Source of the DNA: Rhizophlyctis rosea
Lineage: Eukaryota > Chytridiomycota > Chytridiomycetes > Rhizophlyctidales > Rhizophlyctidaceae
Length of the DNA stretch: 23,148 nt
Reading direction: 5' to 3'
NCBI GenBank assembly: GCA_027596075.1
Contig: JADGJC010000361.1
Span: 15,156 to 38,303 of the forward strand
Shown: one piece after another, positions 1 through 8,593 of the stretch
How positions within the stretch are numbered: position 1 is the stretch's first letter
Layout: each line of letters begins with the position of its first letter
Translations under genes and position numbers: made by a program
Notes under the pieces: generated by a model
Told to the model about the DNA's origin: nothing
The model's database searches: none
The model's input: only the letters and a program-made list of their open reading frames with translations

Positions 1-3000
1 TTCGCAACCTCCAAAATCTCCCTCCTCAACCCCTCAATAACCCTCTCATGCCACCCAACCGCCATCCTCGCACCTTCCTCCTGCGCCTTCCCAACCAGCA
101 CCCCCAAACTCTCACTAACACCCCTCCGCAACCCCTCACTAATCTCCAACCGCCTCTTCAACTCCTCACACTCTCTCCTCCACTTCTCACTCTCAACCTT
201 CCACTTCCTAGCCTCCTCAACCGCCCTCGCCTCCTCCGCCGCAAAAACCTTATCAAGAACCTCCTGCTGCAATTTCGTGATTTTCGTTTCGTACGACTCA
301 ATGACCGCGTCCCGGTCTTTCAGTTTAGCGCGGAGGGAAGATTCGAGAGCGTCCTTTTCTTTGCGGGATTCGTCGATTCGCTTGGTGAGCATTTCGACCA
401 TGCCTTCCAATTCCAGGATTCGCCTTCGGAGTGAGCCCTCCCTTTCTCGTAAGGTTGCGATCTCTGCTTCTTGCAAGTTCCTCGTTGCGGCGTCTGTTGT
501 TGTCGAAGTGGTGATGTATGCTGCGGGAAGGGATGGATCGCCAACACGAATCCGATCCGAGTATGCACTTAGCAAATCCGAAATCTGCTTTTCCAATGCC
601 GCGATCCGCACGTTTGCAGCCTCTTGTGCTCGCATTGCGGCTGCTATTTCGCGTTCAGAGGCTGAGGTCGTTAGGGCGAGGATTCGTTGTTCGTATTGTT
701 CGCGTTCGGAAGCAAACTGAATGTCCAAACGCGTTAGCAAATGTGTTACATTCGAACAGGAGGGGATGAAAAGGGATGCGAAGTTTTTGTACACACCTCC
801 AGCTGCAAACTCTTGACCATCTTCTCCCCTTCACGTCTCGCCACCTCAACCTCCTGCTCCAAACGCCGAACCTTCTCCCTCAAATGCCGAACATACACAC
901 TCTCCTCAATCACCGGTTTGTCTTTTGCCCCTCCCGCCGCCCCACCCGCCTTCCGTTCCAAAGCCCTTTCAAGCTCGCGGACCTGCTTTTCCAAAAGCTT
1001 CACCTTCTTCCCCTCGCCGACACCGCCAACCATTCCACCAATCGCATTCCCACCCCTCCGTACCACAGCACCTGGCCGACCACCAACATCACCTTGCAAA
1101 AGCCTCTCAACATCCCTCTCCCGTTCCGCCACAACTTCCTCCCTCTCCGCCAAAACCTCCCTCTCCTCCTCAAACGTCCTCACCCTCCCTTCCAACTCAA
1201 CAACATACCCCTCAAACCTCTCCCGCTCCTTCCTCCACCCCTCCCTCAACTCCCTAACCATCTCCGGATCCGCCCCTCTTAACTCCTCCAACTGACCATC
1301 CTTATCCTCAACCAACGCCCTCAACTTCCCAATCTCAGCTTCCAACGCCTCCTCCCTCGCCTTCCCCTCCCTAACCAACCCCTCAAGCTTCTCACACCTA
1401 ATCGCAATCTTCGCTGCACCCAAATCCCTTTCCCGACCACCCCGCGCCGCACCACCTCCACCACTCACACGGAGCGAAAGATCCCGAACCTGATTCCTCA
1501 ACCCCGTATTCTCCCTCAAAATCTCCTCATACTTCAACTGCCAAACCCTTTCCCCTTCCCTCACACCCTTCTTCAAACTCTTGACTTCCTCAACCAACTT
1601 CTCATTCTCCTTCTGATACCCCTTGATCAGTATTTCTTGCTCGCCAATCTCCCTCTGGACCCGTTGTAACGCGTCCCCTTCTACCCCTTCAAACTTATTC
1701 TGATTTCGTTGCGCCCGCTCAAACTCCCATTCCTCCTCCCTCCTCTTCATCTCTTCCTTGTCGTCTTCTCGCGCTTGTTCCAGAACCGCAACATCTTCCC
1801 TCAATTGTTCCATCTCCCTGGTCCGCAAAGCAACGACTTCCAGCGAAGCCTTCAACTCCTCTTTCAGCGCCATGTTCTCAACATTTGTTTTCTGTATGGA
1901 CGGGGCTTCATGAACCGCAGACTGTGTGGCCGATGCATCCCGCATTGGTGAGAACATTACCGATATACCACCAAGTTCACCTACTCCCCTAAACGGTTCC
2001 CCAGCTGAATGCGTAGGCAATGGTGACGACCGAATAGGTGACCTGGGAGGCAAACCCAACTCAGTCACATCTGGCAAAGGCGTCTTCCCCGCCGGGCGAA
2101 ACGGTGGCTTTGAAGACGCTGAAAACTTCTCATTGACACGACGTAACGCTGCTTGTCGTGCGGCACTCGAGGCAGTCGGAGCTCCAACCGTCGACGGACG
2201 AGAAAAGGTGGAAATGAATGTTTGTGATTTGCGGCGGGGGATTTTGGACGGGGAAGGGGAAGGTGGTTTGTTTTGGCTTGTTTTTGTAACGGGCCTGGAT
2301 TTTGGTCGTTCTTTTGCTTTCACTGGTACGCTCGGTCTACTATCCTCTTTCTCTTCTCCGCCGTGCATCGTCATGAAATCCGAGAATGTCTGATATGACG
2401 ATGCTCGTTGAGAAAACTGCGAAGAAGGAGCAACGTCACTCGGTGCTGTATCCACTGCGAGTGGCCGTACTTCAGGTTTTTCTGACACAGTTCCCGTCAA
2501 ATGTCCCCCTAACGCCAATGTTGGAACTGTAACGGTGGGTGCACCCGTAAGGTCTTCACTGAAGGTGCCCGCTACCACCGATTCCAAATTCGGAGTTGCC
2601 TCCATCTCTGATTCGCCAGATTGGTCATGAGGACTGGACTCATCAACGGTGTCCACCGACACTCCACTAGGTTCCTTATCAACTCCCCCTACAACATCAG
2701 GACCTTTGCTCACCGATTGAGAATCATCACGAACCTGTATCGCAGGATCGAAAACATTTACATCCTGTGGCCCACCTTCCTCCCTATTGCCCGCTTCCCT
2801 CTCTGCTACGCTTGCCTCACTCCGCATTTGCCTTGCACCATCTTCTCCGACACCTTCATTCTCTTCCCCCTCACTTTCAAAATCAACCGAATAATCGTCC
2901 GCCGTTGTCGCGTCCACCTCTCTCCTGATTTGATCATCCTTATCCTCTGAGCTGACCAAGTCCCTGCCCGCATCAAAACTAGGCCACTGTGCCGAAGGAT

Positions 3001-4250
3001 AGTCAAACGTGCTCTCGTCCGCATCGAGCGCGATATCCCCGGTGCGAGGTTTCACTTCTTCGCTGACAACATCCCTCTCCTCCTGCTCCTCCTCTTCCCT
3101 GTCCCGCTTTTGGGACACCGCTTTATCTTCCACAGCGTCCCGCTCTCCCTCAGTTGCCCGATCTTTCAATACGTCCCGCTCCTCCCCTTCGTCACCCTGC
3201 TCAGCATCTTGTCCCGAAAGATTTGACGGCAAAACTGGCGGATACCCTTCAATAAGCTTCCCAAGCGACTGATCAAACATTGCGTCCTCATCTTCCGACA
3301 GTTGCCTATTGAGAGCTCCGTAATCAACGTCATCATCATCCTTGAGTCCAAGCTGCTGGAAGAATTTGCGTTTGTCGTCTGTGGTGTCGTCTAAGCTAAG
3401 GCTGATACTTGATTCCGAGCTGATGTCTTCTGTGACGGGCGCGTTCTCACTTTCATGTTGATTCTCTGAGAGGTTTGGTGATGGCTCATCTTCTACGAGG
3501 TTACCGAAGGAGCTGCGTAGAAGGAGTGGAGGTGGTTTGTTAGTTTTTGACGCGTCGTGAGGTGGGGCACTGTTTTCACGGTCTGCTTGCATTCTGGCTG
3601 CTGTTGAACTCGAGGCGTCATGTTCCGGTCTATCATCTTTTGCAGGGGAGGTCGACGGAATAGGTGGCTTCAACCATTTGGCGGCAGGACTATTCGCAAC
3701 ATCCTCATTCCTATCCGATAGATCTGACTCGTCATGAGAACCCTCATGACGTGCCGTTTTTGACTTTCCCCTTTTCGCAGACCCTCCCCGTCGCCTATCC
3801 ACCCTACGATTTCTCAGTTCCTCAATACGCAACTCCTTTGATTGAATGCTTCCTCGTTCATCAGAGTCTTCGTCTGAACTGAGGAAGTCGAGCAGTTTGC
3901 TTGGAGCGGATTTGGATGCAGAACCTCGAACACTGCTGACTGCGCTAGCTGGACGAGTATTGGATGGACTCGAGGACCGACTAGACTCCAAGGCTTTACT
4001 GAGAGCGGATAAACGGCTAGTGCTTCGAGCGCTGGCGCTGCCAGCGGACTTTGGTCGTGATGCGCCGCGTTTTGGTGTTGATGGAAGTGAGTCAGTAGAT
4101 GAATCTGACTTTGAAAGAAGTGAGTATGTGCTGTAACGTTGTTACGTTGCCGAAAGGACGCTCGACGCGCAAGTAACATACCTCTGACTCGGCAAGGAAA
4201 TCTTCAAAGGTGTCCGGAAGGTCCGGCGGTCGGGTTCGACGATGAGCCAT
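1..4250 (-). CDS. CEP162: CEP162-like centrosomal/ciliary coiled-coil protein, C terminus cut by window edge
   Basis: Exons read 4250-4182, 4108-797 and 716-1, with introns 4109-4181 (GTATGT..AAAG) and 717-796 (GTGTGT..CAG), both phase 0; 1365 codons are visible and the frame is still open at base 1. The start at 4250 gives MAHRRTRPPDLPDTFEDFL, resembling the human CEP162 N terminus as I remember it (MAH..., then FEQFL). Residues about 24-790 are acidic, Ser-rich and probably disordered. About 795-1365 is near-continuous coiled coil. Segments such as EQEILIKGYQKENEKL and KVKLLEKQVRELERALERK match human CEP162 segments from memory. Human CEP162 is about 1400 residues, so only a few tens are probably missing. 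In animals CEP162 binds axonemal microtubules and promotes transition-zone assembly; here it would serve the zoospore flagellum (inference). The left intron makes a naive reading end falsely at 746. Confidence 0.85.
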
Positions 4251-4935
4251 CGCTGGGTGGTTTGTCGCGTCCAGTGTCAGCAGCCACGGTCCATGGTAAG
4301 AGTGAAAAGATGCTGCTTCTCCTTCTCTGTGCCGGTTCTTGTCGACAAAATTTGCTACCTGTCCTACTGTTGGCGAGAAAACGACGGGATTAGGATCGTG
4401 AGAACAAGCCAGCTTCAAGCTTGGGAACTCTGACAGGCCAAAAATTGACAGGTGAGCACTTTACCCATTTCAGGGTTGATCGCATGTTTTAATCCCACAC
4501 CCCGCTGACAAATCAAAATCTGGGTCTGGCCCCACTCATTTCAAACTTTTCAAATTCACCAAATCCCCTTCAATACCGCTTTTTCTTGAGTTTTAAAATG
4601 GTGACTTCCGCAACGTACTGGACCATTCGATCAACGGTCATGATTATTCAGTTTGATGAGGAATGTTGCAATAGGTTGGAGGAGCGCTATCATGGAGGAA
4701 GATAGAGCAGCAAGATACTCTCAAGATGGCGTCTACGCTGGTAGCCATCAAACAACATCTTCCCTCAACAACCATAACGTCATAACGTTCGGCTTAGACA
4801 TAACGTTCGGTTTAGAGCAACCAAACTCCGAATCTTCATATACCAGACCTTCTCAGCTTGACAAAAAGTCGACGTTACATTTCGACGGCATCTCCATCTC
4901 CATCGAACTACATCGACAAACAAACAAACACTATC
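4251..4935. promoter_or_regulatory. Divergent intergenic region between CEP162 and thioredoxin
   Basis: These 685 bp separate two start codons on opposite strands, so they must carry both upstream regions. Visible elements are the tandem 18-bp repeat at 4781-4816, a TATA-like stretch (catatacc) near 4837-4844 about 95 bp before the thioredoxin ATG, and a repeated TGACAGG near 4431-4453. No further coding sequence is supported. Frames that extend the thioredoxin upstream rely on a TTG start and have no homology to thioredoxin. Confidence 0.6.
4781..4816 (+). repeat. Two-copy 18-bp tandem repeat in thioredoxin upstream region
   Basis: Copies at 4781-4798 and 4799-4816 read CATAACGTTCGGCTTAGA and CATAACGTTCGGTTTAGA, differing at one base. 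A further CATAACGT lies directly before them at 4773-4780. The repeat sits 120-155 bp upstream of the thioredoxin ATG. The perfect core AACGTTCGG could be a duplicated factor-binding site; that function is inference. Confidence 0.75.
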
Positions 4936-5325
4936 ATGACGTACCACATCGAATCTCACGAGCAGTTCACCACCACACTTGCCACAAACGGTGTGGTAAT
5001 AGGTAAGTTACAATGTCCTCTCATACCATTCATTCACGGAACACATCCTAACAAAGCACATTCACTTCAACCAGTTGATTACACAGCGTGCTGGTGTCCA
5101 CCTTGCAAGTTCATCGCCCCACATTACGAGAACCTCGCCAATGTGCATCCGGAAATACCCTTCCTCAAGGTCGACGTGGACGAAAACCCTGATGTCGCAG
5201 AGGAAGCCGGAGCAACAGCCATGCCTACGTTCGTTGCCTACAAGGCTGGTCTGGAGGTTGGACCAGTGGTTGGTGCCAACCTTGCAAAACTCAAGGCACT
5301 AGTGGAAGGGGCTATCACGGCTTGA
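4936..5325 (+). CDS. Thioredoxin, cytosolic type, WCPPC active site
   Basis: Exons 4936-5002 and 5075-5325, joined across a 72-bp phase-1 intron (GTAAGT..CCAG), give 105 residues, the usual length for a single-domain thioredoxin. It reduces protein disulfides with electrons from thioredoxin reductase. Visible hallmarks are V23-D24, the active site W29-C30-P31-P32-C33-K34, the KVDVDENPDVAEEAG segment and the cis-proline M72-P73-T74. There is no signal or transit peptide. The active site is odd: thioredoxins normally have WCGPC, whereas WCPPC is typical of tryparedoxin and nucleoredoxin relatives. An additional Cys28 precedes the Trp. The start at 4936 is the first ATG in frame and places the beta-1 strand correctly. 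It is divergent from CEP162 and convergent with the next gene, whose stop lies 275 bp away. Confidence 0.95.
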   Translation: MTYHIESHEQFTTTLATNGVVIGKLQCPLIPFIHGTHPNKAHSLQPVDYTACWCPPCKFIAPHYENLANVHPEIPFLKVDVDENPDVAEEAGATAMPTFVAYKAGLEVGPVVGANLAKLKALVEGAITA

Positions 5326-5600
5326 AAGATGTTTTTGGTCAAGTGGTAGAGATATGTTGTCGAAGATATACCTGTATTATGCGTGAAGATGTACATATGT
5401 TCATTTAATATATTCCTTGTCAAGTGTTGAAAGTAACACTTCCATAAAATTATTGACTTCCTATTGGATCAGAACTGACTGCGCACATTATGATCAAAAA
5501 TCTACTGTTCATTCATTGTGCACAATTAACAGGATAGGGTATCATTTGCAAACACTACGTCCTCATCACAACTTCCCCAATTCTATCAAATCCATCAAAT

Positions 5601-7325
5601 CTAATGCCACAAAGCCCTAACAACCCCAACCGCAATCGCCAACCCACCAACAACCGCAGCACCCATCACCGCCCCCTTCACCAAAGTATCATCATGTCCC
5701 GCTTTACCCACTTCCTCCACCTTCTCACTTGTCTTCTTCTGAACCATCTCCTTCACACGAGCAGCTGAAGTAGAAGCTTCCCACTGCCCCTGCTTGACCT
5801 TCTCCTGCTCATGTTCCTGCTCCTTAGACCCAACAAGACACCAATCCGATCCCAATGATTCGAGACTTGTTTGACGTTGTTGGAGTGATGTTGAGGTGGA
5901 GTCGCGGGCTTGGGTGGATGGCCGGGAGGAGGAGGAGGTACTATCTCTACTAAAACCGAAGTGTTGTACATCGATGTCGACTCCCATACCAATTTGCCCA
6001 GCCCCCGCCACCGCCAAATGCCAATCTACACCCGCTGCCGAAATCGCTGCGACGATACTAGACAACTCCCCATGACTTGACTCCGCCTCATCCCACACCG
6101 CCGTGCACCTCACACTTCTCGTCGTACCCTTCCCGACCTTCCCGCTCTTCTCCGCAGTATTGGGCCCAAACGCCGCAGCTAACGGACTCAACCTTGTAGG
6201 GGATGGAGACGACGGTGTGGAAGCCCTATTTTGCCCAAGCTGGTCTTTAGATGATGCGTTTTTCAAAAGTGCTGGGGCGGTCGCTGTTGATGAGAAGGCT
6301 CTTGAGGGTGTTGGAGAGAAGGAGATAGGAGATTTGGCACCTGATCGTGGTGCTGAGACCGAGTCGCGGGAAGGTGTATTGTTGAGTGTATTGAATTTGT
6401 TGGATGTATGGTCTTCTGCGCGGGTCGAGGCGGTGGTGGTAGAGGGACGGTTGGTATGGGTGGTGGTGGACGAACGGGCTGAGGCATGATTATCTTTTTG
6501 AGCTGTGACGGTAGACGAACGCGCGGGGACATGAACATCTTTCTGACCAGTGACGGATGGACGGGCCGAAACCTGAGCATCTTCCTGACTGGTCACGGTG
6601 GACGAACGGGCCGAGGCATGAGCATGCTTTTGATTGGTGACCGTGGACGGATGGGCTGAGACAGGAGCATCTTTTTGACTGACGACTGTGGACGAACGGG
6701 CAGAGCCGTGAGCTTCTTTCTGCCCAGTAGCCGTGGACGAACGAGCCGAGACATGAGCATCAGTGCTCGTGGACGGACGGGCGGAGACAACAGCATGTTT
6801 CTGCTCCCTTTCCTTCTCATCCTCCTGCTGAGCAGCGCCCCTCTGCTTAACTTCATTCACAACGCCCTTCTTCTGTACTTCCGTCACAACCCCCTTCTTG
6901 TTCTTCGCCACCTCCTTTCTCGCCTTCGCCTCGCTCGGGTTCGTTGCCGGTACAATAGTCTGAATTTCCTTCACGAGCGCATTGTGTTTGGTGGCAACGT
7001 TGGCGTCCGCTGCCTCGCCCTTCTTGACCGGTACAGGAGAATTTGCAGCACTTGCTTCGCCCTTTTTGACCGGTGCAGGGGAATTTGCTGCGCTTCCTCC
7101 AGCTGCTTTCTCGCGCGTTGCCTTGCTTTCGCGTTGAGACTTCGGGCTAGCGACCTCTGATGGGGTTAAAGAAGTTTGGTCCTTAAGAGGCAGGATTGGC
7201 AGTGTCGGTTGTGCAGGTTCGGCGGGGGTTTTGAGTGCATGTGCTTGGGCGGTGGGAGTGGGGTTGGGAGGTGAGGCGGCACATTGTTGGTGTTGCGCGT
7301 TGTGTGAGTTCTTCTTCTTGGTCAT
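5601..7325 (-). CDS. Ser/Thr-rich repeat protein with C-terminal tail anchor; function unknown
   Basis: Single uninterrupted frame of 574 residues from the ATG at 7325 to the TAG at 5601. I do not recognise a family. Residues 1-176 are Lys/Ala/Pro-rich with two copies of an AANSPxPVKKGEA unit (about 79-105). Residues 177-290 hold about eight 14-15-residue repeats (core ARSSTVTSQKDAHVS). Residues 400-460 form a more ordered, hydrophobic block (VRCTAVWDEAES..., GVDWHLAVAGAG). Residues 494-498 are DWCLV, a possible Atg8-binding LIR core. Residues about 551-573 are a single hydrophobic segment rich in Gly, Ala and Val, followed only by a short end containing Arg and His, with no N-terminal signal peptide. 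That layout predicts a tail-anchored protein with its bulk in the cytosol. The C-terminal half looks better constrained than the repeats. Confidence 0.8.
   Translation of the reverse strand: MTKKKNSHNAQHQQCAASPPNPTPTAQAHALKTPAEPAQPTLPILPLKDQTSLTPSEVASPKSQRESKATREKAAGGSAANSPAPVKKGEASAANSPVPVKKGEAADANVATKHNALVKEIQTIVPATNPSEAKARKEVAKNKKGVVTEVQKKGVVNEVKQRGAAQQEDEKEREQKHAVVSARPSTSTDAHVSARSSTATGQKEAHGSARSSTVVSQKDAPVSAHPSTVTNQKHAHASARSSTVTSQEDAQVSARPSVTGQKDVHVPARSSTVTAQKDNHASARSSTTTHTNRPSTTTASTRAEDHTSNKFNTLNNTPSRDSVSAPRSGAKSPISFSPTPSRAFSSTATAPALLKNASSKDQLGQNRASTPSSPSPTRLSPLAAAFGPNTAEKSGKVGKGTTRSVRCTAVWDEAESSHGELSSIVAAISAAGVDWHLAVAGAGQIGMGVDIDVQHFGFSRDSTSSSSRPSTQARDSTSTSLQQRQTSLESLGSDWCLVGSKEQEHEQEKVKQGQWEASTSAARVKEMVQKKTSEKVEEVGKAGHDDTLVKGAVMGAAVVGGLAIAVGVVRALWH
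6456..6797 (-). repeat. In-frame tandem repeats of about 45 bp (14-15 residues)
   Basis: Lies inside the tail-anchored protein gene, codons about 177-290. Roughly eight degenerate units keep an S-A-R-(S/P)-S-T core followed by QKD/QKE and an Ala/His pair. Unit length varies between 14 and 15 residues, always in multiples of three bases, so the frame is preserved. This suggests selection on the protein together with slippage or unequal crossing-over. Confidence 0.8.
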
Positions 7326-7849
7326 GGTTATGATGGATTAAGAAGCGAGTTTGGAAAACGTACAAAACCAATGGGATGGAAAGATTGAAGCAAAGTAGAT
7401 GATTTTTATGTCGTGATATTTATGTGCAAAAAGGATGTGCAAACCAAACCAAAATCTGCCACACAAAGTTTTTCAAGGGGAGGCTTAGAATCGCATAAGT
7501 CACTAGAAGCTTCATTTTCCCAATAACAGACTTCTAGGTTGCGGCTTCATACAATAATAAACAAACCCCACCTCCGATTTGAATATGGCTTCTTAATGCA
7601 TGTAAGTTCCAGAAAGACAACACCAGGGGATGCAAGGTTCAGGGTCTTTGATTCACGGCTTAGGTAATCCGCTAGTTAACAAGTTGGCTGCGAAAGTTAG
7701 GTACAACTGGAAGGAGCGCTTTGCATGACGTCTGCAGTCTGAAATCGCTCAAGTAAGAGTCGACCGTGCTACTTTAGTGTCCAGTTTGCTCACTGCCTTT
7801 TAACTTTTGCCCCCATAGCACTTCAGGTCTGAGACTCTGAGCATGTATG
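7326..7849. other. Intergenic, no feature seen
   Basis: Upstream region of the tail-anchored protein gene. It contains only short fragmentary frames, and I see no RNA gene or repeat in it. Confidence 0.5.
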
Positions 7850-8134
7850 TCATTTGAAGTTGTTAACATAAATGTATGACTGTGCCGTTGAATCCCAGAA
7901 GACGACTGTACCACCAAGCCACGGGTCGCACAAGATTCCAAAATTGGGCACATTATTTTCCCGATGGTATCCAAGCAGCAACCCTGGCAGCAACCAAGCA
8001 ACCACCGAACCAACCACCTCGGGTGCAATCTCTTCCCACACAAACAACGTGAAGCAGATTAGGTTGATAGGCCTGGGTAGTTTGGACGGCGTGTGTATGC
8101 TCCGACTTGGTGGGGTTATTCTCCGAACCTCGAG
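7850..8134 (-). pseudogene. Coding-like relic, unidentified
   Basis: A 95-codon open frame on the minus strand runs from just after a TAG (8135-8137) to a TGA at 7850-7852. It has no good ATG. Its last 60 or so codons read like folded protein (VWEEIAPEVVGSVVAWLLPG, then DPWLGGTVVFWDSTAQSYIY), with aromatic and Gly-rich patches. The last part faintly recalls the C-terminal strands of serine beta-lactamase-like hydrolases, but too weakly to assign. It could be the last exon of a broken gene or chance. No upstream exon was found. Confidence 0.3.
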
Positions 8135-8203
8135 CTACACTGCTTTCGTTATCATAGTAGTTTCGTTGCACATGCATCAGCCGTCTCTCAGCTCTCATCA
8201 TAA

Positions 8204-8593
8204 CAGCCTGTTGAAATCAACGACGACACCGAACTAGTCGCCAAACGTCAGAAGGAAGGACGTGACGCCGACAAGCCCCACACGTAACCAGCACCACCTA
8301 AAAAGCGCCCGGTATTCTCCGCCGACACCATCTGGAAAGGCAAAGGCATCCTCGTTCTGAACCGAACCCAGTCCGACGACGTCCGGCAATCGCTCCAAAA
8401 GATCTTCAACGGTCTTCAATTCCTCGACCCGACCGAGCACGCCGGCCAGCAAGACAGGCGTAGCAGGCGCTGGTATCTCAGGATTGACCAGGGTTATTCG
8501 TACCAGGAGCCGGACCAGAAGGCACACGCAGAAAGAGTTTGCTGCTATTATCCGCTACATACGTTTTTCAATCTTGACAGTAACTGCCTAATC
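8204..8593 (+). pseudogene. Coding-like relic with internal stop, directly before gene A
   Basis: One plus-strand frame is open from 8204 to the gene A ATG at 8594 except for a single TAA at 8285-8287. Codon use is strongly G/C-ending and the product looks natural: EINDDTELVAKRQKEGRDAD, then PAPPKKRPVFSADTIWKGKG, then ILVLNRTQSDDVRQSLQKIF. It begins just after an acceptor-like CATAACAG. It has no homology to the N termini of genes B and C, whose starts align with the ATG at 8594, so I take it as a fragment of a different gene. It shares gene A's frame, which may be chance. Family unknown. Confidence 0.4.

Noticed and set aside
48..1295. Plus-strand frames opposite the CEP162 coiled coil
   Set aside because: They are Pro/Leu/Ser-rich mirror images of Glu/Arg/Lys codons on the coding strand.
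3989..3991. CEP162 starting at 3991
   Set aside because: That codon is TTG. The frame stays open upstream to a good acceptor at 4109-4110 and joins an ATG exon that resembles the human N terminus.
4858..4935. Longer thioredoxin start
   Set aside because: It would use a TTG codon, and the added residues have no counterpart in thioredoxins or the look of a transit peptide.
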